DNA from: Herbaspirillum sp. RV1423
Lineage (GTDB): Bacteria > Pseudomonadota > Gammaproteobacteria > Burkholderiales > Burkholderiaceae_D
Assembly: GCF_000577615.1 (NCBI RefSeq)
Contig: NZ_CBXX010000028.1
Span: 1 to 63,350, forward strand
Reading direction: 5' to 3'
Length of the DNA: 63,350 nt
Shown: positions 57,622 through 63,350 of the stretch, piece after piece
Layout of the letters: the number at the start of each line of letters is the position of its first letter
How positions within the stretch are numbered: the first letter of the stretch is position 1
Program-made: the position numbers and the translations under genes
Notes under the pieces: generated by a model
What the model was told of the DNA's origin: nothing
Seen by the model: the letters and a program-made list of their open reading frames with translations, nothing else
Databases searched by the model: none

Positions 57622-58626
57622 ATGACCAAACGCATCAGTCTCACCCAACACCTGATCGAGCAGCAGCGCCTGCACAACAAGATCCCGTCCGAACTGCGCC
57701 TGCTGATCGAAGTCGTCGGCCGCGCCTGCAAGAGCATCAGCCACGCCGTCGGCAAGGGCGCGCTGGGCGAAGTGCTGGGCAGCGCCGGCAGCGAGAACGT
57801 GCAGGGCGAAGTGCAGAAAAAGCTGGATGTCATCTCCAACGAAATCCTGCTCGAAGCCAACGAATGGGGCGGCCACCTGGCCGGCATGGCGTCGGAAGAA
57901 ATGGAGACCATCCATCTTATCCCCAACCGTTATCCCAAGGGCGAATACCTGTTGATGTTCGATCCGCTGGACGGCTCCAGCAACATTGACGTCAACGTGT
58001 CCATCGGCACCATCTTCTCGGTGCTGAAGGCGCCGGAGGGCATGAGCGATCCGTCGGAAAAGGATTTCCTGCAACCGGGCTGCAAGCAGGTCGCTGCCGG
58101 CTATGCCGTCTACGGCCCGCAAACCGTGCTGGTGCTGACCACCGGCGACGGCGTGCACTGCTTCACGCTGGATCGTGAAATGGGTGCCTGGGTGCTGACC
58201 CAGCGCGACATGCAGATTCCCGCCGACACTCAGGAATTCGCCATCAACGCCTCCAACGCGCGCCACTGGTATCCACCGGTCAAGCGCTACGTCGACGAAA
58301 TGCTGGCCGGATCCACCGGCCCACGCGGCAAGGATTTCAACATGCGCTGGATCGCCTCCATGGTGGCCGATGTGCATCGCATCCTCAATCGCGGCGGCGT
58401 CTTCATGTACCCGGCCGATGCACGCGAACCGGACAAGCCAGGCAAGCTGCGCCTGATGTACGAAGCCAACCCGATGGCCTTCATCGTCGAGCAGGCCGGC
58501 GGCGCCGCCACCAACGGCGACCAGCGCATCCTCGACATCCAGCCGGAAAAGCTGCACCAGCGCGTCGCGGTTTTCCTCGGATCGAAGAACGAGGTCGAAC
58601 GCGTGACCAGGTATCACAAGGAATAA
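57622..58626 (+). CDS. fbp: Class 1 fructose-1,6-bisphosphatase
   Basis: This 334-aa protein begins [16 protein letters not shown] and has the metal/substrate motif [20 protein letters not shown] (about residues 113-132). It drives gluconeogenesis, which fits a cell living on aromatic and amino-type acids. A rho-independent terminator follows the stop. Confidence 0.96.
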   Translation: MTKRISLTQHLIEQQRLHNKIPSELRLLIEVVGRACKSISHAVGKGALGEVLGSAGSENVQGEVQKKLDVISNEILLEANEWGGHLAGMASEEMETIHLIPNRYPKGEYLLMFDPLDGSSNIDVNVSIGTIFSVLKAPEGMSDPSEKDFLQPGCKQVAAGYAVYGPQTVLVLTTGDGVHCFTLDREMGAWVLTQRDMQIPADTQEFAINASNARHWYPPVKRYVDEMLAGSTGPRGKDFNMRWIASMVADVHRILNRGGVFMYPADAREPDKPGKLRLMYEANPMAFIVEQAGGAATNGDQRILDIQPEKLHQRVAVFLGSKNEVERVTRYHKE

Positions 58627-58650
58627 GCAGGCGTCTGCCGACCGGACAAA

Positions 58651-58680
58651 AAAGGGACTTGCATGGCAAGTCCCTTTTTC
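58651..58680. terminator. Rho-independent terminator between fbp and the RarD-like gene
   Basis: GGGACTTGC (58654-58662) and GCAAGTCCC (58666-58674) form a 9-bp stem with loop ATG, extended by AAA/TTT and followed by T's. It serves the convergent pair fbp (plus) and the transporter gene (minus). Confidence 0.9.
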
Positions 58681-58730
58681 ATTGCATTCGTGTCTTATGC
58701 CGTCGTCCCGGCGACGGCGGCGGGATGCGT

Positions 58731-59621
58731 TCAGCGCCGCTGCATCAGGCGCACGCTATGGATCGCCGTGAAACCGACCGACAGCCAGATCGGGATATAG
58801 GTCCACAACTGCGCTGAAGTCAGCGACTCATCCAGCAAGATGAGCGCCACGAACACCAGCAGCATCGGCTCGACATAACCTAGGATCCCGAACAATCCCA
58901 TCGGCAGCAGCCTGCTCGCGCGCAGAAAGCAATCCATCGCGACGGTGCTCAGTATGCCAAGCCCCGGCAGCAGCATCAGATAGATGTCCGGCCGTTGCCA
59001 CACCGACGGCAGCGTCACGCTGCCATACAGCGTGAATATCGCCACCGGCGTCAGCAACAGCATCTCCATCGTAAACGTCACCAGCGAATCCAGCTTCAGG
59101 CGGCGCCGCATCACGAAGTAGGGCGGATATCCAGCGGCCACCACAATCGTCGGCCACGAAAACGCCCGCGTCATCCACAATTCATGCAACACACCGACCA
59201 CGGCGCACACGACAGCAATGCGCTGCCACGCATCCAGTCGTTCGCCGTAATAAAAGCGTCCGATCAGCACCATCGCCAGCGGCAGCAAGAAGTAGCCCAG
59301 CGACACATCCAGCGCCCGTCCGTTCAGCGGCGCCCACAAGAATAGCCACAACTGCACCCCCAGCATCGCCGTCATTGCCGCAAAGAGCAGTGCTTGCCAG
59401 GGACTGCGCAGCAATGCAAGAACCGCATCGCGCAATTGCCGCCCATGCTGGCGCCAGACGATCAGCACAGCCACCGCCGGCAGCGTCCACAAGACGCGCC
59501 AGGCAAAGATATCGAGCCCGTCGAGCGGCGCCAGCCGGCTGGTATAGGCGGAAAGAAGGGCGAACAGCGTCGACGCCGTCACCGACAAAGCGATGCCGCG
59601 CGCCGTTTCGGAATGATTCAT
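58731..59621 (-). CDS. RarD-like EamA transporter
   Basis: This 296-aa protein has about ten membrane segments and the RarD pattern (MNHSETARGIALSVTASTLFALLSAYTSRL, LDIFAWRVLWTLP, LGYFLLPLAMVLIGRFYYGERL, LGILSTVAMDCFLRA). The start at 59621 gives the usual RarD length; the open frame to 59807 reaches into the tRNA. Related members are linked to chloramphenicol sensitivity, but the substrate is unknown. Confidence 0.9.
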   Translation of the reverse strand: MNHSETARGIALSVTASTLFALLSAYTSRLAPLDGLDIFAWRVLWTLPAVAVLIVWRQHGRQLRDAVLALLRSPWQALLFAAMTAMLGVQLWLFLWAPLNGRALDVSLGYFLLPLAMVLIGRFYYGERLDAWQRIAVVCAVVGVLHELWMTRAFSWPTIVVAAGYPPYFVMRRRLKLDSLVTFTMEMLLLTPVAIFTLYGSVTLPSVWQRPDIYLMLLPGLGILSTVAMDCFLRASRLLPMGLFGILGYVEPMLLVFVALILLDESLTSAQLWTYIPIWLSVGFTAIHSVRLMQRR

Positions 59622-59780
59622 GGAGAAAAGTGGTAATGAACATGAGCACAAACAGTGCGACCGCGATTGTAACTTCAGAGGCGGGATGTCGCTCGTTATT
59701 GGAGCAGGAAAGCATGGGGTCTGGAGGTTTTTCGATGGAAGTTCTCTGCGAAACCTGTTTTTTGCTAGAATAGCGCTCGC

Positions 59781-59856
<76 letters not shown>

Positions 59857-59862
59857 GTTTAC

Positions 59863-59893
59863 AAGGGTTTCCGGCTTGCGCCGGAAACCCTTT
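59863..59893 (+). terminator. Terminator of the tRNA-Thr transcript
   Basis: AAGGGTTTCCGGC (59863-59875) pairs over 13 bp with GCCGGAAACCCTT (59880-59892), with loop TTGC, followed by T-rich sequence. It lies six bases after the tRNA 3' end. Confidence 0.85.
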
Positions 59894-59931
59894 ATGCTAT
59901 TTGCAGCCCCCTGTGTTATTTACCTGTTCTT

Positions 59932-60174
59932 TTAATGGCTGCACAAGCTCCGGTTTGCGGTGATAGATGCGCTTCGTTGTAGCAGCGTCCCCTTGCGAGT
60001 GCAGAACAGTCGGTCAGCTTTCTTTGACCACAAAGCGAGAGCCGCCTCGATTTCCGTCTTCAGGCCCGACGTCCGTGCATAAATAGTGCGCAAGCCTGTC
60101 GTGCTTTTGATTTTGCGTCGCAATTCGATTGCGCCGATATCGCGGGATTCGAGAATTTTTGCAACCGCTGCCAA
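59932..60174 (-). pseudogene. Remnant of a tyrosine integrase (tentative)
   Basis: An 80-aa frame contains STTGLRTIYARTSGLKTEIEA and ADRLFCTRKGTLL, which resembles the middle of phage/ICE tyrosine recombinases around the conserved LFCTRRG segment. The catalytic His-x-x-Arg and Tyr motifs are missing, so only a fragment remains. Its position next to a tRNA 3' end is the usual integrase location. The assignment is tentative. Confidence 0.4.
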
Positions 60175-60331
60175 GAGCCTTGCCGCCGTGTTGCGGCGGC
60201 CGGTCTTGGAGCCGGATTGTCATTGCCACTTCTGCGACGAGCTCGTGCCGCCGGAGATGTTGTTTTGCAATGTGGATTGCCGCGACGACTACGATAAGGA
60301 GCGGGCGGCGCGGCGCAGAGCAGGACGGTAG
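60086..60331 (+). CDS. Small zinc-finger-like protein or its fragment
   Basis: The C-terminal about 40 residues (CHFCDELVPPEMLFCNVDCRDDYDKERAARRRAGR region, two CxxC/CxxxC pairs) resemble small phage-type zinc-ribbon proteins. The N-terminal half is antisense to the integrase remnant and may not be original. It may be a truncated gene fused to upstream sequence. Confidence 0.3.
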   Translation: MRKPVVLLILRRNSIAPISRDSRIFATAAKSLAAVLRRPVLEPDCHCHFCDELVPPEMLFCNVDCRDDYDKERAARRRAGR

Positions 60332-60346
60332 AAAATTCGCACGCGA

Positions 60347-60658
60347 TCAGCTATGCACGGCTTGCGCTACCAGGCGCACGCCGAGCGCCGCACAGACACG
60401 GTTGACCGTGTCGAAGCGTGGGGCGCTGCCAGGGCGCAACGCCTTGTAGAGTGCTTCGCGCGTAATGCCGGCTGACTTGGCAATTTCCCCCATGCCGCGA
60501 GCACGCGCGATGTCGCCAAGTGCCGATGCCAGCAAAGCCGCGTCGTTCGCTTCCAGAATGTCAGTGAGGTAGGCCGCAATGGCTTCCTCGTTGTCGAGAT
60601 AAGGTGCGGCGTCGAATTCTGGTAAATCGTCAACTTTAATTCGTTTGGTCATAGTCAT
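60347..60658 (-). CDS. Addiction-module antitoxin, HTH type
   Basis: This 103-aa protein has the pattern of the 'putative addiction module antidote' family: an N-terminal AAYLTDILE region and an HTH (GMGEIAKSAGITREALYKAL). It follows the toxin gene by nine bases. It should neutralise the RelE-like toxin and repress the operon by binding the palindrome upstream. Confidence 0.88.
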   Translation of the reverse strand: MTMTKRIKVDDLPEFDAAPYLDNEEAIAAYLTDILEANDAALLASALGDIARARGMGEIAKSAGITREALYKALRPGSAPRFDTVNRVCAALGVRLVAQAVHS

Positions 60659-60667
60659 TTCCTTCCG

Positions 60668-60961
60668 TTAATCCAACATCGCTGCGAGCGCCTTAGCGCG
60701 CTTGATATCGTTCTTTTGCGAACGTTTGGAGCCCCCAACGAGTAGCACGACCACATGCGCGCCGCGCTGCGTGAAATACACACGCCATCCAGCCCCGACA
60801 TGAATGCGGAGTTCCGAGACGCCTTCGCCAACAGGCTCAACGTCGCCCATGAGTCCGCGCTCCAATCTTTTGATTCTCGCCACGACAAGGCCGCGAACCG
60901 AGGAATCTTTCAGGCCGTCGAGCCATGCCGTGAATTCTGGGAGTGATTTTATTGAGAACAT
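60668..60961 (-). CDS. RelE/HigB-family addiction-module toxin (Gp49-like)
   Basis: This 97-aa protein has the family pattern: FTAWLDGLKDSSVRGLVVARIKRLERG, ELRIHVGAGWRVYFTQRG and a C-terminal KRSQKNDIKRAKALA. It is the type II toxin likely acting as an mRNA interferase. The toxin gene precedes the antitoxin gene (HigBA-like order). Confidence 0.9.
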   Translation of the reverse strand: MFSIKSLPEFTAWLDGLKDSSVRGLVVARIKRLERGLMGDVEPVGEGVSELRIHVGAGWRVYFTQRGAHVVVLLVGGSKRSQKNDIKRAKALAAMLD

Positions 60962-60968
60962 GAGGTAA

Positions 60969-60988
60969 TTGTAATCGATCGATTACAA
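60969..60988. promoter_or_regulatory. 20-bp perfect palindrome, operator of the toxin-antitoxin operon
   Basis: TTGTAATCGATCGATTACAA is a perfect palindrome eight bases upstream of the toxin start codon (60961 on the minus strand). Toxin-antitoxin operons are autoregulated at such sites, so this is very probably the antitoxin operator. Confidence 0.75.
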
Positions 60989-61464
60989 ATTGTCAAAGTG
61001 ATGCCCTGAATTCTTCCTTGATTGCCGCGACCAAGGAGTGGGCGCAAGGACTCACGCAGAACGTCCGGGCAAGGCGACAAGGATGCCGGCGAGGGAGATA
61101 TAGGCAGGCCGAGTGCCACGGGGCCTTACCTTGGCCGTCCTGAGTCGCCTATGGCGATGCCTAAAAATGTTGTCTAAATGAAATATTTAAGGCGATTTCA
61201 CGCTGGCGCGCTCAGTTGCCCCCACCCCGCGCCTGCCGGTTACATAGGGCTGTTTTGACTCAAAAATGCGTCAGTCGGCAAGACCTGCCGGGCCTGGCTT
61301 TGATGCCAGACAGAGGGGCATCGTTTTTGACGCATTTTGACGCACCCACGAGGCGTTTTTTTAGTGGTGATCGCCTCTTGCGTCATAATCGTTTGAAATT
61401 CACTCTTAAGCCGTCTAACTGAACATAGCGTTAATTCGAATCCCCCGATAGAAAAGCCCGCATC
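60989..61464. other. 476-bp noncoding scar region
   Basis: No gene is recognised. AAAATGCGTCA (61263-61273) and TGACGCATTTT (61328-61338) are inverted copies, with further TGACGCA/TGCGTCA motifs at about 61338-61344 and 61379-61386. This could be an eroded recombination or replication site of a lost element. Confidence 0.4.
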
Positions 61465-61730
61465 GTGAACTGACCCCAAAGAGTTGGACAAAAGTCTAAC
61501 CTTTGGGGTTTTTACATGGCGAAATACGAAACGAAGTTCAAGCATGAGGTAGTAAAGCAGTACCTGAGCAAGGGAGGCAATGCCAGAACGGTCGGAAAGG
61601 AGTTCGGAGTTGGTCACGGAACGGTCCGGCGCTGGGTACAAAGTTATCGCCATCATGGCCTGAAGGGGTTAAGCAAGAAGCACGAGCATTACAGTGCCGA
61701 ATTCAAGTTGTCTGTATTGCGGCGGATGAA
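61465..61730 (+). mobile_element. Left fragment of an IS3-family element (IS150 group-like)
   Basis: The terminal sequence TGAACTGACCCC...TTGGACAA starts at 61465 and matches the ends of this IS group. It is followed by an orfA start. The element is cut near 61730, and no right end or orfB follows, so it is immobile. Confidence 0.65.
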
Positions 61731-61959
61731 GAAGGGCCGGTTACCCAAATGTGCAATTGTGGTGACGATTGACGAAGTACTTTTTCACTGCGGCAAGGCA
61801 ATCAATCGTGCCAGGTTATGGAGCGACGCCTCAAGACTCGATCGCCGCAGCGTGCCATCGCCCGGCGAAATGAAAGCGGCGCTCACCGGAGCCGACGCTG
61901 CTGCTGCACAAAAAATGGATGAAGGTTATTACACTTCCGTGCGCAATTCCCTGTATTGA
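61516..61959 (+). pseudogene. In-frame fusion: IS3 OrfA N-terminus plus PPOX-type flavoprotein C-terminus
   Basis: The 147-aa frame starts as an IS3 OrfA (MAKYETKFKHEVVKQYLS, HTH, SYRHHGLKGLSKKHEHYSAEFKLSVLRRM) up to about residue 71. It then switches to a sequence typical of the C-terminal part of PPOX-type FMN-binding proteins: RLPKCAIVVTIDEVLFHCGKAINRARLW, SVPSPGEMKAAL. Neither half is complete. The likely history is IS insertion into a flavoprotein gene and deletion of the rest. The fusion product is unlikely to be functional, though the frame is open. Confidence 0.65.
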
Positions 61960-62190
61960 GTTATCCGGCAGTTCCCGACAAAAAATGGAACGCCGGCTTC
62001 CGGCCGAGAACTGAGGAAATACTGTCTGGCGTATCTCGCTCTTTCCATGGCCAGGGCCGGGGAAATTCGCTCAGTGACTCTGCCGCACAAGGCAGCTTGT
62101 GATGGACACTCCTGACACCACGCTGTCAGGAGCACTCGCGTAAAACGACGACTCTCACATCCGAGGCGTATTGCCTCCAGAAAGGCCGTC

Positions 62191-62592
62191 ATGAATTTGG
62201 TATCCATCCGCTTGATCACCGCCGACATTACTCGACTGCGGAAATTTTACGAACTCGTTGTCAATCGTTCTGCTCAAACATATACAGAAGACTTCTGCGA
62301 GTTAAGAACTCCAAATGCAGTCCTGGCCCTGGGCAGCACGCGCACCCTCCAGTTTTTCGGCGATGGGATCGCAAACCAGGGACAGAATCGCTCAGCGATT
62401 ATCGAATTTCACGTAAGCGATGTCGATGCGGAATTCCAGCGATTGTCTGTCGTGATCGGTCCATATTTAGTTCAAGCGCCAACCACAATGCCTTGGGGTA
62501 ATCGCTCGCTGCTATTCCGGGACCCGGATGGAAATCTGATTAATTTCTTTACTCCGGTGACAGCCGAAGCGCAGGCTCGACTGGGCCAATAA
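62191..62592 (+). CDS. VOC-family protein (glyoxalase/bleomycin-resistance/dioxygenase fold)
   Basis: This 133-aa protein has the VOC pattern: ITADITRLRKFYELVV near the N-terminus and a C-terminal LLFRDPDGNLINFFTPV. Members bind a metal and act on lactoylglutathione, antibiotics or aromatic compounds; the specific role is unknown. It lies between the IS3 remnant and the IS1182-type element, as a cargo gene. Confidence 0.85.
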   Translation: MNLVSIRLITADITRLRKFYELVVNRSAQTYTEDFCELRTPNAVLALGSTRTLQFFGDGIANQGQNRSAIIEFHVSDVDAEFQRLSVVIGPYLVQAPTTMPWGNRSLLFRDPDGNLINFFTPVTAEAQARLGQ

Positions 62593-62633
62593 AGCACAAG
62601 TTGAGTTTTGTTCGTATGGCTGCTTCTGGCCGA

Positions 62634-63350
62634 GGCTGTGTAAAAACGCCAGAGAGCGTTATTCTAATCTGAAGTAAACGATTTGCCGCAATCCATGTCA
62701 CACGAACAGATGACTCTGTTCGAGGTGCACCGATGAAACGCTTCATTGAAGGGCGGGATCGCCATCAACGTATCTTGTTGCCCGAACAACTGGACGACTA
62801 CGTCGCCGACAGTAACCCGGTTCGTGTAGTCGATGTCTTCGTCGATGAACTGGACCTGGCGCACATGGGTTTCGCAGGGACGACGCCTGCACAAACCGGA
62901 CGTCCCGCTTATCACCCGGAAGTGCTTCTCAAGATTTACATCTACGGCTACCTCAATCGACTTCAATCCAGCCGTCGCCTGGAACGGGAAGCGCAGCGTA
63001 ATGTTGAACTGATGTGGCTGACCGGTCATTTGACGCCAGACTTCAAGACCATCGCCAACTTCCGCAAAGACAACGGCCGTGCCATTTCCAATGTATGCAG
63101 GCAGTTCGTCGTGTTATGCCAGCGGCTTGGCCTCTTCTCTGAAGCGCTGGTGGCCATTGACGGCAGCAAATTCAAGGCCATCAACAACCGCGACCGCAAC
63201 TTCACCAGCGCCAAACTGCAACGGCGCATGGAAGAGATTGCAGCGAGTATCGACCGCTATCTGAGCGCACTCGACACGGCGGATCGCCAAGAGCCGGAAC
63301 GCAAGCAACTCACGACAGCGCGACTGCATGAGAATATCGTGGCGCTCAAG
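62634..63350 (+). mobile_element. IS1182-family element, left part
   Basis: The terminus GGCTGTGTAAAAACGCC near 62634 resembles IS1182-group ends and is followed by the transposase gene. The element continues past the window edge. Confidence 0.6.
62733..63350 (+). CDS. IS1182-family transposase, 5' part
   Basis: The frame from ATG 62733 stays open for 206 codons to the window end. It starts MKRFIEGRDRHQRILLPEQLDDYV and contains YHPEVLLKIYIYGYLNRLQSSR and VAIDGSKFKAINNRDRNFT, typical of IS1182 (IS5-like DDE) transposases. The VAIDGSKF Asp is probably the first catalytic Asp. Completeness cannot be judged here. Confidence 0.85.
   Translation, partial: MKRFIEGRDRHQRILLPEQLDDYVADSNPVRVVDVFVDELDLAHMGFAGTTPAQTGRPAYHPEVLLKIYIYGYLNRLQSSRRLEREAQRNVELMWLTGHLTPDFKTIANFRKDNGRAISNVCRQFVVLCQRLGLFSEALVAIDGSKFKAINNRDRNFTSAKLQRRMEEIAASIDRYLSALDTADRQEPERKQLTTARLHENIVALK

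Overview
The window reads as a GC-rich (about 60% or more) betaproteobacterial chromosome, most likely Oxalobacteraceae (Herbaspirillum-like). This is inferred from the rng-maf-rlmH-rsfS-nadD-hemF and yebC-purD gene order, the general porin, the style of the branched-chain-type ABC operons and the two-partner contact-dependent-inhibition locus. The genus is inference; no 16S or other marker is present.

Region 1 (1-892) is a tandem array of a 174-bp unit rich in inverted repeats. Region 2 (893-12255) is a catabolic cluster matching the iac (indole-3-acetate to catechol) gene set. A leftward arm encodes IacI-IacH-IacC-IacD-IacF (NTF2-like protein, amidase, Rieske dioxygenase alpha and beta, reductase). 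A rightward arm encodes IacA-IacB-IacE (flavin monooxygenase-like protein, small protein, SDR). Between the arms lie a LysR regulator, a porin and a PAS histidine kinase. The flavin reductase IacG and the MarR regulator of the Pseudomonas cluster are not in the window. Candidate promoters and operators are visible in both divergent control regions.

Region 3 (12344-25085) runs on with the same polarity. It carries two complete paralogous branched-chain-type ABC importers, each with a binding protein, a permease, a fused permease-ATPase and an ATPase. Between them are a ketopantoate-reductase-family protein, a class II aldolase-family protein and two 4-oxalocrotonate-tautomerase-like proteins that have lost complementary catalytic residues. 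The module looks like uptake plus modification of an aromatic or oxo-acid substrate.

Region 4 (25235-28201) is a five-gene translationally coupled leftward operon. It encodes a NarL-type response regulator, a membrane-anchored YheO-type PAS protein, a secreted DUF1805 protein, a small-sensor histidine kinase and a 69-aa protein. I interpret it as a split periplasmic sensing system. It is divergent from region 5 (28488-37103), a CdiA/FhaB-type exoprotein with a candidate membrane immunity protein, a degenerate orphan CdiA C-terminal module and the outer-membrane transporter CdiB. A response regulator/diguanylate cyclase pair follows (37270-38674).

Region 6 (39093-59621) is mostly conserved housekeeping: RNase G, Maf, RlmH, RsfS (with a long histone-like tail), NadD, HemF, MscS, PurD, YebC, HerA-like ATPase, SNF2 helicase, two EamA transporters, quinone reductase, PepN and FBPase. 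It also holds a fossil of a periplasmic binding protein gene. Region 7 (59781-63350) starts at a tRNA-Thr(CGT) and is an eroded mobile region: integrase remnant, toxin-antitoxin pair with a 20-bp palindromic operator, IS3 fragment fused in frame to a flavoprotein remnant, a VOC protein and an IS1182-type transposase running off the window end.
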